A DNA stretch of 64,000 nucleotides from Chryseobacterium limigenitum (GCF_900114875.1 NZ_FPKW01000001.1:525667-589666), one strand, 5' to 3'. Numbered from the stretch's first letter, positions 11,101 through 19,200 are shown. The notes: generated from the sequence alone by a model not told the origin. A program made the numbers and translations.

Positions 11101-12341
11101 GCGTTTTTCAATGGATGAATGTGGCAAAACCTTTCGAAAAAACAGTAAAAGGAGAATGGAAATCCACCAATCACGCTTATTTAGATATTGAAAATTTTGC
11201 GAATGCAGAGGTTTTATTGACCTCAACTACAAGACCGAATCCAACCTTCAATCTTTCCATCGGAGAAATATTACCCATCGAAAGAACTCCGGAAGAAGTG
11301 TATGATATGCATATGTTTCACGGTGAAAAATATCAGGGAATTACGGAGATTTCAAAAGTAGGAACGAAAGGAATTATCGGAAAAATCAAAGGAAACGGAG
11401 GGAAAGGTTCATTGCTAGATAACGCAGGTCAATTATTTGGACTTTGGTTGCAATTAACGTTAACAAAAGACAGAATTGCCTTCCCGGTAAAAATCAAAGA
11501 CATTGAATTTTTCGGAGATCTACACGATCAGGACGGCATGTTTGAATGTACCTGCAGTCTGACTGAAATGAATGACGAATTTGCAATCGGAGATATTCTT
11601 TTAACCAAAAACGGAAAAGTATGGTGCAAAATTTCAGGGTGGCAAAACCGCCGTCTGGAAATCGATGCGGCGCTGTGGAATGTTTCGATGTCGCCTTTGC
11701 ACAACCGTCTTTCTGAGGAAATTGCTCCCGAAGTATTTTTCTTCCATCAGGCGTATTCAAGAGTGGCGTCGTGGGATTTTATCCTGAAACGTTATTTCAA
11801 TCAAACCGAAAAACAGCATCATCAAACATTACTTCCAAACAAAAGAAAAAGCTATATGGTAAGCCGTGTTGCGGTGAAAGATGCGGTGAGAAATCTTCTT
11901 AAAAAGGAAAGAAATCACGCTTGCTTCCCCATCACTTTTGAAGTTGGTAAAGATGAGGTCGGAAAACCTTATTTAATCGGAGATTCAACAAAAGACATTC
12001 ATATTTCTTTAGCACATAAAGGAAAAGATGCCGTCGGAATTGCACAAACCGGAAAATCAGTCGGGATCGACATGGAAATCATTGAAGAACGAAGCTCAGG
12101 ATTCTACGATTTGGTCTTTACAGATAACGAATTAGTATTATTAAAAGACAAAAATCAGGCAGAATGGACCACTCGTTTTTGGGTAGCAAAAGAAGCGTAC
12201 GGAAAGTTTTTGGGAACAGGATTGAAAGGAAATCCAAAAAACTTCGAAGTAGAGAAAATAACAGACGATTCTTTATGGATCAGTCAAACAGAAATCAAAA
12301 CAATTAAACATAAAAATTATATCATAGGATGGACACTATAA
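8106..12341 (+). CDS. Second PKS-like megasynthase: KS-AT-DH-phosphopantetheinyl transferase
   Basis: A 1411-residue partner of the preceding synthase, 18 bases downstream. It has a ketosynthase (about 1-455) with Cys207 in DAACASA, EAHGTGT and SNIGHA; an acyltransferase (about 535-830) with PGLDG in place of PGQGS, Ser605 in GHSLGE and GFHSPF; a double-hotdog dehydratase (about 935-1200) with His945 in HPYLIDH and Asp1105 in LLDNAGQ; and an Sfp-type phosphopantetheinyl transferase (about 1265-1411) with Asp1322 in GIDMEI and FWVAKEAYGKF. The acyltransferase has Leu630 where malonyl transferases carry Arg, so it may use a monocarboxylic acyl group (inference). The transferase would activate the operon's ACPs. 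With the first protein this provides a full ketoreduction, dehydration and enoyl-reduction set. Confidence 0.87.
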   Translation: MKKTDVAVIGLSCVFPGAQDADTFWQNIVNKVDSTQLAPADRIDPVHFSNTTNPVDRFYCQRGGFISDYEFDPTAFGILPLAVEGTEPDHLLTLDLVQKALDDAGIFKKNISLEKTGIIIGKGNYTGPGATRAIEIVRTGEQISSLLKELLPEVSSADIEKVKHAFQERKGRFAADTAMGLIPNLVASLVANRFNLGGVAFTVDAACASALIAVDHAVQELQRGRSDIMIAGGVHTGQNAAFWSIFAQLGALSHQQKIKPFSNDADGLLIGEGCGFVVLKRLEDAIRDQDKIYAVIKGIGVSSDGNGTSVMSPSVKGQLKALQQAWANADLDENQIGYIEAHGTGTPLGDKTELQTLAQFFGKEENAKIAGIGSVKSNIGHAMPAAGIAGLIKTCLALHNDTLPPTLYCENPTSEMQNTRFEPVQEAKNWSKTGLPKVAAVNAFGFGGINAHVVLEGYDMPKKEKVLILARPTHEELLSALQNNDTTLGEGDYRIALFDPTPARIEKAIKIVAKNNPWRNKQDIWYTNAPLLQNGEKVAFVFPGLDGLAKGEVESVSRYFNIIAPIETEGEGLLNDALNIFNNCSILDNSLKKLGIIPDMNAGHSLGEWLAGYSSELAEVNSVKALIDVLNPETFELKDSKFIAIGAGIETIKPIIEEISNVYISNDNCPNQVILCGSNLALDELVPVLKSKQIFHQILPFQSGFHSPFIADKLDVILAGMEKAQFQKTKIPLWSATTLEPYPSDQDAIRKLSAEHLVEPVRFRELTDKLYEEDARFFIQVGTGGLIGFIDDTLKGKAFSTIASSVPTRSALAQFQRVVAALFVEGKVVALDFLDIQASSRKPSGKNMKLELGSPIVRDFAAIKTLAKSINTSKQKMTAAVAKSGHPLVQAFQENISDMIKMQEEVLTLFQDRPKVSIPNVVIPKVQAPISKNFEKTLYVTLETHPYLIDHSLLRQPKGWHEVADMEPVIPMTMIFEQLAEIAQQEIEGSQIHKIMNVSVFQWMNVAKPFEKTVKGEWKSTNHAYLDIENFANAEVLLTSTTRPNPTFNLSIGEILPIERTPEEVYDMHMFHGEKYQGITEISKVGTKGIIGKIKGNGGKGSLLDNAGQLFGLWLQLTLTKDRIAFPVKIKDIEFFGDLHDQDGMFECTCSLTEMNDEFAIGDILLTKNGKVWCKISGWQNRRLEIDAALWNVSMSPLHNRLSEEIAPEVFFFHQAYSRVASWDFILKRYFNQTEKQHHQTLLPNKRKSYMVSRVAVKDAVRNLLKKERNHACFPITFEVGKDEVGKPYLIGDSTKDIHISLAHKGKDAVGIAQTGKSVGIDMEIIEERSSGFYDLVFTDNELVLLKDKNQAEWTTRFWVAKEAYGKFLGTGLKGNPKNFEVEKITDDSLWISQTEIKTIKHKNYIIGWTL

Positions 12342-12628
12342 ACACTACAGAAAAATTAAATCACGAAGAATTATTCACTCTTTTAAAAGGTTTCATCACG
12401 GAAGTTATCGGCGAAGAATTTGTAGAAGAAATGGACATTACTCCTGAAAGTTCTTTCACAAAAGATCTGGAAATGGACAGCATCGAAATCGTCTCTTTTT
12501 CCGAGAAAATTAAAGCGCATTTTGGGGAACAAATCGATTTCACGGGATGGCTGTCTTCAATGGATCTGGACGAATTGATCAACCTTGATTTAAGTATGAT
12601 TATCAATTACATCTACGAATGCCAATAA
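12329..12628 (+). CDS. Discrete acyl carrier protein
   Basis: A 99-residue ACP that overlaps the preceding gene by 13 bases and the next by 10, suggesting translational coupling. The phosphopantetheine site is Ser51 in LEMDSIEIV, followed by the acidic helix typical of carrier proteins. It is not like the two ACPs inside the first megasynthase (DLSIDSIKR), so it probably has a separate job: holding a starter unit, or carrying the finished chain to the acyltransferases or hydrolase encoded downstream. That role is inferred from its position. Confidence 0.85.
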   Translation: MDTINTTEKLNHEELFTLLKGFITEVIGEEFVEEMDITPESSFTKDLEMDSIEIVSFSEKIKAHFGEQIDFTGWLSSMDLDELINLDLSMIINYIYECQ

Positions 12629-13410
12629 TCTCTGTAAACGATAAAAAGGTTCATATTCAGGAACTCAACAAAGGGGCTGAACAAACTGTGGTAATGATCC
12701 ACGGTATGTTCAGCAACCTTTCCATTTATTATTTTAATATTGCTCCGATTCTGGCAAAACATTTCCATGTTGTGATGTTTGATTTAAAAAGTCACGGCAT
12801 GAGCGAACGTTTTACAGACGGTTACGATTTAGAAAATATGTCTTCCGATGTCTTGGTTTTGATGGATGCTTTAAATATAAAAAAGGCACATCTTGTCGGC
12901 TATAGTTTTGGAGGGTTGATTGCTTTAAAAACAGCTTTAAAAGATCCCAATCGCATTAAGCAATTGGTGGTTATTGAAGCCCCGGATCCTCAGGACGAAA
13001 AAGCCAGAGGTATTATCGAAGAATACAGCAAAGAGTTTCTGGAACATTATGTCGCCAATTTTACCGATACCACAAAAGTACAGATGGGAAAAAGGCAGAT
13101 GGAAAAAAATCATCGTATGTATGAGTTTTTGTTTAATCAGACCACGATTAAAGCGGATATGATTAAAGAAAAACATTTCCTGAGCGAAGTCGATTTTTCT
13201 GAATTAAAACCTTCAACATTGCTAATGTATGGCGCAAATTCCAACTGCAGACCTACAGGAGAATGGCTGAATGAACAAATCGGACAAGCTGATTTAGAAT
13301 TAATTCCAGGAGATCACAACATCCCGATTCAGGAACCTGTTTTGATTGCAGAAACTATTGCCCATTTTTTATCAAAATCATTAAAAACCTTATCACAAAA
13401 CCATGGCTAA
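12619..13410 (+). CDS. Alpha/beta hydrolase, possible thioesterase or acyl-releasing enzyme
   Basis: A 263-residue single-domain alpha/beta hydrolase without a signal peptide. The oxyanion region is VVMIHGMFSN, the nucleophile Ser96 is in GYSFGG, and the late histidine is in PGDHNIP. The start overlaps the ACP gene by 10 bases and the end overlaps the glycosyltransferase gene by 8. In a PKS operon such a protein often hydrolyses or transfers the chain from an ACP, but menaquinone-pathway and general esterase members look much the same, so the substrate is inferred from context only. Confidence 0.75.
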   Translation: MPIISVNDKKVHIQELNKGAEQTVVMIHGMFSNLSIYYFNIAPILAKHFHVVMFDLKSHGMSERFTDGYDLENMSSDVLVLMDALNIKKAHLVGYSFGGLIALKTALKDPNRIKQLVVIEAPDPQDEKARGIIEEYSKEFLEHYVANFTDTTKVQMGKRQMEKNHRMYEFLFNQTTIKADMIKEKHFLSEVDFSELKPSTLLMYGANSNCRPTGEWLNEQIGQADLELIPGDHNIPIQEPVLIAETIAHFLSKSLKTLSQNHG

Positions 13411-15799
13411 ATTTGTATTTGTAGTTCCACCATTGACAGGTCATGTGAACCCTACACTAAGTATCGGTGCCACTCTTCTGGAAAGAGGACATCAGGTTGC
13501 ATGGATAAGTCTTGACCAAAATTTAACCTATAAACTTCCGGAAGGCGGAGAATTATTATTGATTCAATACGACCAGACCGACGAAGAAAAAAGAGACAGC
13601 GAAAACTATCTCGATATCATTTCTAAAAAAGTTGTCTACGGAATCGACAGCATCAAATTTCTTTACGAAGATGTTTTGATTCCTCTAAACAGATATTGCT
13701 ATAATGGAATTATTCCTTTGTTAAAAGAATATCAACCCGATTTGGTGATTGGCGATCATCAGTTATTTGCGGCTTCTATTGCTGCAAAAAAATTACGTTT
13801 GCCTTATGCTACAACAGTTACTGCTCCCGCTGCCATCAAAATTATGAGTGAACTTCCAAAAGTTCATGAGTGGGAAGAAAAGCAGATTGTTGCATTACAG
13901 CAGGAATTAGGCGTTGAAGAAAATCATGCATTAGATTGTTCCGATTTATTGACATTGGTTTTAACGTCACAATATTTCTTTGGAGAAATGGATCTAACTT
14001 CCAACTACCAATTCACAGGGCCGGTTCTTACAGAGCGTCGTATTTCCAGTGAATTTGACTGGGAAAAATTCAATGCTAATTCAAGAAAAAAGATTTTGGT
14101 AAGCATCGGAACGACTTTCGATCACGAGCATAAAAAAGCATTTTTCCAAAAAGTGGTTGATGCTTTTAAAGATGAAAATTTAACCGTAGTTGTCGTTTCA
14201 GACCCTCAACTTTTCGAGCAATGGCCGGAAAATTTTATGGTGTATCAGCAAGTTCCTCAGTTGGATTTGTTACCTCATCTTGACGGTGTTGTTTCTCACG
14301 GCGGTCACAATACGGTTTCCGAAGCATTATCAAATGGTTTGCCTTTGGTCGTGATTCCGATTGCTTATGATCAATCGCATGTTGCGGGGCGTGTTGTGCG
14401 TACAGGAGCGGGTGAACGTCTTAATTTTAACAGATTTAAAGCGCATCATTTAAACGAAGCCGTACAAAATATTTTAACCAATCCTGAATATAAAAAAGCT
14501 GCAGAAATTGTCCGCGAATCTTTTGCTGAAGCCGGAGGAAGCGCAACAGCAGCCAATTTACTGGAAAATGCCATCACAAACTCAACTATGGAAAAACCGA
14601 AGTCAAAATTTTTATTTGTTATTCCTCCGTTTTTTGGACATATCAGTCCGACATTGAGCGTTGGAGCGAGTTTAATTGCGCGTGGTCATGAAGTAAAATG
14701 GTTCGGAATCACGCCTTTAGACAACAAACATATTCCGGAAGGCGGAAGTTATTTTTACCCTGAGCAAGATTTAATTCCATATCAGGATGAAATTGCCAGG
14801 ATTTTAAAAAGACAGGATGATGGCCCCGCCTGTTCAGGACCTGAAGTGATGAAACTTGCTTTGGAAGAAACCTATGTCCCTTTCGCTAAAATGATGATGC
14901 CCGGACTGGAAACACTTACAAAAGAATGGCGACCCGATGTTATCGTCAACGACTGTATCACTTTCGGAGGAGCGCTTTTTGCTCATAAAAACAATATTCC
15001 GTGTGTGACGACAACACCAGTTCCACCCGATGTGATGGGCGATACCGAAAACAGTGCCCAAAAAATATTTGAATGGCAACAGAATTTAATTAAAGAACTT
15101 CAAAAAGAAGTTGGAATCGATGATGACGGAATTTTCATTCATTCCCATCATTTGAATTTAATATTTACCTCTCAGAAATTTGCTGATTTTGATGAGGTTC
15201 CAACGCATATGAAATTTGTAGGACCTGTAAAAGGTCGTCCGAATCCTGCGCCTTTTGATTGGGATAAATTGAACGCTTCGACAACACCAAAAATATTTGT
15301 TTCATTAGGAACGCTTTTAGTAGATATTCGAAAAGCATTTTTCGAAAAAGTAATTGCGGCTTTTGCAGATCAGCCTGTAACCGTAATTGCCGCTACTCCA
15401 CCGGAAATTTTTGAAGAATGGCCTTCGAACTTTATTGTGAGCAGTTTTGTTCCGCAATCTGCCTTAATGCCACACATGGATGCCGTGATTTGTCATGGTG
15501 GTTTTAATACCGTGAATGATACATTTACCAACGGATTACCGATGTTGATCACGCCAATTGCTTACGATCATTTTCATATTGCAAAACTAATTGAAAAAGC
15601 AGGTTGCGGAATCAGTATCAGATATAAAAGATTACGTGTAGATGCGCTTCGCCAGACTGTTTTTGAATTATTGGAAAATCCGACTTACAGAAATGCTGCA
15701 AAAGAAGTTCAATCGAGCTTGATCAATGCAGGCGGAAACGACCGTGCGGTAGAATTACTGGAGAATTTTATAGAACAATCAACCTTAGTTCCTGTGTAA
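13403..15799 (+). CDS. Tandem two-domain MGT/GT1-family glycosyltransferase
   Basis: A 798-residue protein made of two complete GT1-like (macrolide/UDP-glucosyltransferase type) units in one frame. Unit 1 (1-395) starts FVFVVPPLTGHVNPTLSIGA and has His299 in SHGGHNTVSEA. Unit 2 starts at Met396 with FLFVIPPFFGHISPTLSVGA and has His698 in CHGGFNTVNDT. The HGG-NT motif is the sugar-nucleotide binding signature of the family. The usual family member is one unit of about 400 residues, so this is a fused tandem duplication. It may add two sugars in succession to a lipid or polyketide alcohol. Donor and acceptor cannot be read from sequence. Confidence 0.85.
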   Translation: MAKFVFVVPPLTGHVNPTLSIGATLLERGHQVAWISLDQNLTYKLPEGGELLLIQYDQTDEEKRDSENYLDIISKKVVYGIDSIKFLYEDVLIPLNRYCYNGIIPLLKEYQPDLVIGDHQLFAASIAAKKLRLPYATTVTAPAAIKIMSELPKVHEWEEKQIVALQQELGVEENHALDCSDLLTLVLTSQYFFGEMDLTSNYQFTGPVLTERRISSEFDWEKFNANSRKKILVSIGTTFDHEHKKAFFQKVVDAFKDENLTVVVVSDPQLFEQWPENFMVYQQVPQLDLLPHLDGVVSHGGHNTVSEALSNGLPLVVIPIAYDQSHVAGRVVRTGAGERLNFNRFKAHHLNEAVQNILTNPEYKKAAEIVRESFAEAGGSATAANLLENAITNSTMEKPKSKFLFVIPPFFGHISPTLSVGASLIARGHEVKWFGITPLDNKHIPEGGSYFYPEQDLIPYQDEIARILKRQDDGPACSGPEVMKLALEETYVPFAKMMMPGLETLTKEWRPDVIVNDCITFGGALFAHKNNIPCVTTTPVPPDVMGDTENSAQKIFEWQQNLIKELQKEVGIDDDGIFIHSHHLNLIFTSQKFADFDEVPTHMKFVGPVKGRPNPAPFDWDKLNASTTPKIFVSLGTLLVDIRKAFFEKVIAAFADQPVTVIAATPPEIFEEWPSNFIVSSFVPQSALMPHMDAVICHGGFNTVNDTFTNGLPMLITPIAYDHFHIAKLIEKAGCGISIRYKRLRVDALRQTVFELLENPTYRNAAKEVQSSLINAGGNDRAVELLENFIEQSTLVPV

Positions 15800-15803
15800 G
15801 CTT

Positions 15804-17072
15804 ATGAAAAGAAGATTGTTATTTGGAGAACGAATGTTGCTTGGGGACGGAACAGAACCTTTCAACACCGTTATTCCGTTCAGATTAAAGGGTACATTTA
15901 GCCTGAAAGACATTCAGCATGCTCTGAATCAGCTTCAGGTAAAACATCCTTGGTTAAAGGCTGTAATTAAACTTGATGAAAAAAATATTCCCTGGTTTGA
16001 GGTTTCAGAAAAAGCAAAAATCCCGATCCGAATCCTAGCCCAAAAAGGCGAAAATGATTGGTTCGAAGAATCTAAAAATGAGTGGTACAAAATGTTTAAT
16101 TACAAAGAACAGCCACTCATCAGATTTGTATGGATCAAAGGAGACGAAACTTCAGATATGATGTTTGTATTCCACCATTGCTTATGTGATGGTGGTTCTG
16201 CCTTGTCTCTATTGGATGAGTTTTTGAAATTACTGGATAATCCGACTTATGATATTGGGTTGGAAAATCCAATTTTAGGCATTCAGGATGTTGTTCCGAG
16301 TAAAATTTTATCTAATCGCGGACAGCAATTCAAGGCAAAAGTGATCGGAAGATTGGCTGCTACAGTGATCAAATATATTCCTGTCAGTAAAAAATCCATT
16401 GACCGACAAAGCGATTATTTAATTAATTGGAAATTCGATCAAGAAACAAGTAAGGAATTAATTTCTTATTGTAAATCTCAAAAAGTTACTGTTAATACGT
16501 TTTTATGCGCAACAGTTTTAAAAGCATTTGAAAAAATCAGGAAAGAAAAAGCCTTCAATAAAGTTTCGTGTCCGGTTGATATCAGGCGTTTTGCCAATCA
16601 GATCAAGTCGGATCATATTTTCGCTTTTGGATTAATGATTGTGGTTTCTTTAAACAAAAAATTCGGTTTTGAAGAAAATTTAAAGCTGATGCAGGAAGCT
16701 GTCGAGAAAAAAACATCAAAGCTTAATCCGTACATCACAATGATGGTGATGGAATCTGCTCACGATGCATTAACAAACTTCACTAAATTATTAAAAAACG
16801 GAAAATCTTCCAACGATTGCATGTTTTCTAATTTGGGACGTATTCAGATCGCTCATCAATACAAAGATTTTTCATTGGAAAATATTTTCAGTCCGTCCGT
16901 GATTGGGCCTTTGGGAAACACAACGACAATAGTTACCTCAACTTTCCGAGGGGAAATGAATTTTTCTTTCATGGGAAGTGAGGGTTATTTGCCTTATTCG
17001 GACGCTTTGGCAATTCGTGATGAGGTGACTAAGATGGTTAAACAACAAATAGAATCTTTAGCCGTATCATGA
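15804..17072 (+). CDS. PapA5-like acyltransferase of the condensation-domain superfamily (copy 1)
   Basis: A 422-residue member of the condensation/acyltransferase superfamily. The catalytic motif HHxxxDG is intact as HHCLCDGG, with His125 as predicted base and Asp129. The N-terminus (KRRLLFGERMLLGDG) and overall length resemble mycobacterial PapA5-type enzymes, which move an acyl chain from a carrier protein onto an alcohol. It lies 4 bases after the glycosyltransferase gene and overlaps its paralogue by 4. Likely role: esterifying the glycosylated product, or a sugar on it, with an ACP-bound acyl chain. The lack of adenylation or peptide carrier domains argues against a peptide synthetase part. 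Confidence 0.78.
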   Translation: MKRRLLFGERMLLGDGTEPFNTVIPFRLKGTFSLKDIQHALNQLQVKHPWLKAVIKLDEKNIPWFEVSEKAKIPIRILAQKGENDWFEESKNEWYKMFNYKEQPLIRFVWIKGDETSDMMFVFHHCLCDGGSALSLLDEFLKLLDNPTYDIGLENPILGIQDVVPSKILSNRGQQFKAKVIGRLAATVIKYIPVSKKSIDRQSDYLINWKFDQETSKELISYCKSQKVTVNTFLCATVLKAFEKIRKEKAFNKVSCPVDIRRFANQIKSDHIFAFGLMIVVSLNKKFGFEENLKLMQEAVEKKTSKLNPYITMMVMESAHDALTNFTKLLKNGKSSNDCMFSNLGRIQIAHQYKDFSLENIFSPSVIGPLGNTTTIVTSTFRGEMNFSFMGSEGYLPYSDALAIRDEVTKMVKQQIESLAVS

Positions 17073-18316
17073 TGAAACGAAAACTAATGTTGGTAGAAAG
17101 AATCATGTATGTTGATTCTGAAACTCCTCTAAATTTGGTATTTACTGCAAAAATCAACGGTGAAATCTCGGAAGATAGTTTTAAAATTGCCTTAGATAAA
17201 ATTCAGCGAAAACATCCTTTGTTAAGAGTTTCAATTGATCATAAAAGTGCAAAATATCCTTTTTTTATTGAAGAAAAAGAGATTGCGCCCATTCCACTTC
17301 GAATTGTAGAAAGAAAAACGGATCAAGACTGGCTTTCGGAATCAGAAAATGAATGGTACAGACTTTTTGAAGACAACAAAAAACCAATGGCTCAGCTCGT
17401 TTGGGTAAAAGGTGAAAATACATCCGAAATTCTTTGGGTAATACCTCACTGTCTTTGTGACGGAACAACGGGCGTTACATTGATTCGCGAACTTTTAGCT
17501 TTATTAGACAATCCTTCCATTGAATTAAATTCTTACGAAAGCTTTGATTCTGTTAATGATTTTCTGCCTACCGATTTTAATTTAAAAAAGAAGAAACGAA
17601 AAGCCAAATTTTATTTAATGATGGCAAAACTGTTCTTTTTAATTCAATCGAAAAGCAAAAACAGGAATCACGGAAAAAATTATGCACTTCACCGAAAACT
17701 GGATGCCATTGTTTCAAAACAAATAGTTGAAAAATGCAAAGCGAATAAAATTTCTGTTCATGCTTTGTTGTGTTCGGCTTTTATGCAGGCTTTTAAAGAG
17801 GTTCAGGGTAAAAATGCGAAAGGAAAAGTAATCAGTCCGGTGGATGTTCGCCATTTTATTCCGGAAATTAAGCAGGATCATATTTTTGCGTTTGCTCCGA
17901 CTGTTGAACTGTCATTAAAAAAAGGAAATCAGGATATATTGGAAAACTCCAGACACATCAAAACAGAACTTCTTGAAAAAATTGAAAAGATGGATGCAAG
18001 AGAACTGTTGTGGATGGGCGAAAACATGCATCCCGTTGTTGAGCGTATGATTTCTATGCTAAAATCAAGCAAAGGCGGGCATGATATTACCTTATCCAAC
18101 ATGGGAAGAATTGATATTCCGAATGCGTATAAAAATTTTAAAGTTGAAACCATTTTCAGTCCGACGGTTGCTTTCCCTTGGCTGAACTCAAACACTTTGG
18201 TCGCAACAACTTATAATCAGGAAATGGATTTCACCTTCATGTCTAATGAGAATTTTCTTCCAAAAGAAGAAGCGATAAAAATTAAAGATAAAGCTATTGA
18301 ACTGTTGACTTCATGA
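17069..18316 (+). CDS. PapA5-like acyltransferase of the condensation-domain superfamily (copy 2)
   Basis: A 415-residue paralogue of the preceding gene with the same start pattern (KRKLMLVERIMY). Its motif reads PHCLCDGT: the first His is Pro126, while the predicted catalytic His127 and Asp131 remain. ATG occurs twice in a row at 17069 and 17072; the first gives a 4-base overlap with the upstream stop, typical of coupled genes. The pair suggests that two different acyl groups or positions are esterified. Activity is likely but not certain because of the Pro change. Confidence 0.75.
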   Translation: MMKRKLMLVERIMYVDSETPLNLVFTAKINGEISEDSFKIALDKIQRKHPLLRVSIDHKSAKYPFFIEEKEIAPIPLRIVERKTDQDWLSESENEWYRLFEDNKKPMAQLVWVKGENTSEILWVIPHCLCDGTTGVTLIRELLALLDNPSIELNSYESFDSVNDFLPTDFNLKKKKRKAKFYLMMAKLFFLIQSKSKNRNHGKNYALHRKLDAIVSKQIVEKCKANKISVHALLCSAFMQAFKEVQGKNAKGKVISPVDVRHFIPEIKQDHIFAFAPTVELSLKKGNQDILENSRHIKTELLEKIEKMDARELLWMGENMHPVVERMISMLKSSKGGHDITLSNMGRIDIPNAYKNFKVETIFSPTVAFPWLNSNTLVATTYNQEMDFTFMSNENFLPKEEAIKIKDKAIELLTS

Positions 18317-18894
18317 AATTTAAAATAAAAAAGACCCAACCGAAACCTATCAAAAAAACCACGCTGAATCGCTTTCTCAGGAAGCGGATGATCATTTATG
18401 TTCTTCCAAATATGTTTTTTAATTTTATAATTGCTTATGCGAGTTTTAATGAATTGGGATACACTCATTTTTTTGCAGGAACGCAATGTCTGGCTCGGCT
18501 CACTTTACCAATGGCTATTTTTTTACCCGTTGTTCTTACGATAGACATCATTAAAAGAGTAACTGATGCCGCTAGTCAAAATGCTATTGAATTCGCAGTG
18601 GATGATCAACTTAATTTAAAAAAAATGATAGCCAAACTAAGTATTTTGCATGGTATAATTACCGGATCATTGGTATTGTCAGGTTTGCTTTTTGCACAAC
18701 TGATATTATCTGAATATTATAAGCTCGATGCTGCTGCGATGGCAATTGTTGTTGGGATTTTGGCTGGTTTACTCTCTATTCTGTTCACCTATCTTCCAAT
18801 TATAAAGTTAAAAAGACATTTGTATAAACCTATGCATATTATTTCTTCTGATATGACTGAAAAAAATTTTAACCCAATAAAAAAACCGCTCTAA
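18313..18894 (+). CDS. Small integral membrane protein, last gene of the PKS operon
   Basis: A 193-residue protein with about four hydrophobic segments (roughly 26-46, 60-82, 108-130 and 140-162) and a basic N-terminus. Its start overlaps the preceding stop by 4 bases. I do not recognise the family. Its place at the end of the operon suggests anchoring or moving the lipid product at the inner membrane. Its last codons and stop overlap a terminator hairpin that serves the convergent peptide gene. Confidence 0.6.
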   Translation: MKFKIKKTQPKPIKKTTLNRFLRKRMIIYVLPNMFFNFIIAYASFNELGYTHFFAGTQCLARLTLPMAIFLPVVLTIDIIKRVTDAASQNAIEFAVDDQLNLKKMIAKLSILHGIITGSLVLSGLLFAQLILSEYYKLDAAAMAIVVGILAGLLSILFTYLPIIKLKRHLYKPMHIISSDMTEKNFNPIKKPL

Positions 18895-18904
18895 AAAAGA
18901 GCGG
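18879..18904 (-). terminator. Rho-independent terminator of the peptide gene, overlapping the convergent gene's end
   Basis: A perfect 6-bp stem (CCGCTC at 18886-18891, GAGCGG at 18899-18904) with a 7-base loop. On the - strand it is followed by seven Ts, the complement of the A run at 18879-18885. It therefore terminates the leftward peptide transcript. The stop codon of the rightward membrane protein gene lies in the loop, and the + side lacks a T run. Confidence 0.75.
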
Positions 18905-18927
18905 CATACCTTATAATACAGACTATC

Positions 18928-19200
18928 TTAACAAGTAGATCCGCAAGCAAGAAGTTGAATGTGAATTACACCATTAACCGCACACTGTACTTGACATAAT
19001 GTACCGCTAACAACGCCACCTAAACCACCTACTGCGCCACCAATAGCACCACCTAGACCGCCAACAACACCACCGACACCGCCTACTGCACCACCAATCG
19101 CGCCACCTAGGCCACCTACTAGTCCACCGATGTTATCAAGTAGTCCGTTACCAGAAATTGTTTTCAATTCGTTTCTGTTTAATTTTTTTAAGTTTTTCAT
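18928..19200 (-). CDS. Bacteriocin-like peptide: conserved leader, glycine-zipper repeat, four cysteines
   Basis: A 90-residue peptide. Residues 1-18 (MKNLKKLNRNELKTISGN) match the leader found on many small Chryseobacterium peptides annotated as bacteriocin-like. Residues 29-64 are two near-identical 18-residue units built of GG(L/V/A/I) steps, which would form a glycine-zipper membrane helix. The tail has Cys69, Cys73, Cys86 and Cys90, that is two CxxxC pairs 12 residues apart, the last Cys being the C-terminus. No peptidase-ABC exporter or modification enzyme is next to it. Antibacterial, signalling or structural roles are all possible. It is convergent with the PKS operon. Confidence 0.7.
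   Translation of the reverse strand: MKNLKKLNRNELKTISGNGLLDNIGGLVGGLGGAIGGAVGGVGGVVGGLGGAIGGAVGGLGGVVSGTLCQVQCAVNGVIHIQLLACGSTC
19009..19116 (-). repeat. In-frame 54-bp tandem duplication in the peptide gene
   Basis: Residues 29-46 and 47-64 are the same 18-residue unit, differing only at V42/L60. In DNA this is two 54-base units at 19063-19116 and 19009-19062. Within each unit GG recurs every 4-5 residues, so the array could grow or shrink in whole units without a frameshift. Confidence 0.75.

Noticed and set aside
1098..12341. Flexirubin/aryl-polyene or enediyne cluster
   Set aside because: The discrete KS/CLF sets and aryl-specific genes of flexirubin clusters are absent, and the PfaA/PfaD-like layout with GT and PapA5-like genes fits a lipid or glycolipid better.
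15804..18316. Stand-alone condensation proteins of a peptide synthetase
   Set aside because: No adenylation or peptidyl carrier domain occurs in the window, and the proteins match PapA5-type length and start.
19009..19116. Tandem 54-bp units considered as a CRISPR or satellite array
   Set aside because: The units are in frame within a peptide gene, have no spacers and encode a coherent glycine-zipper pattern.
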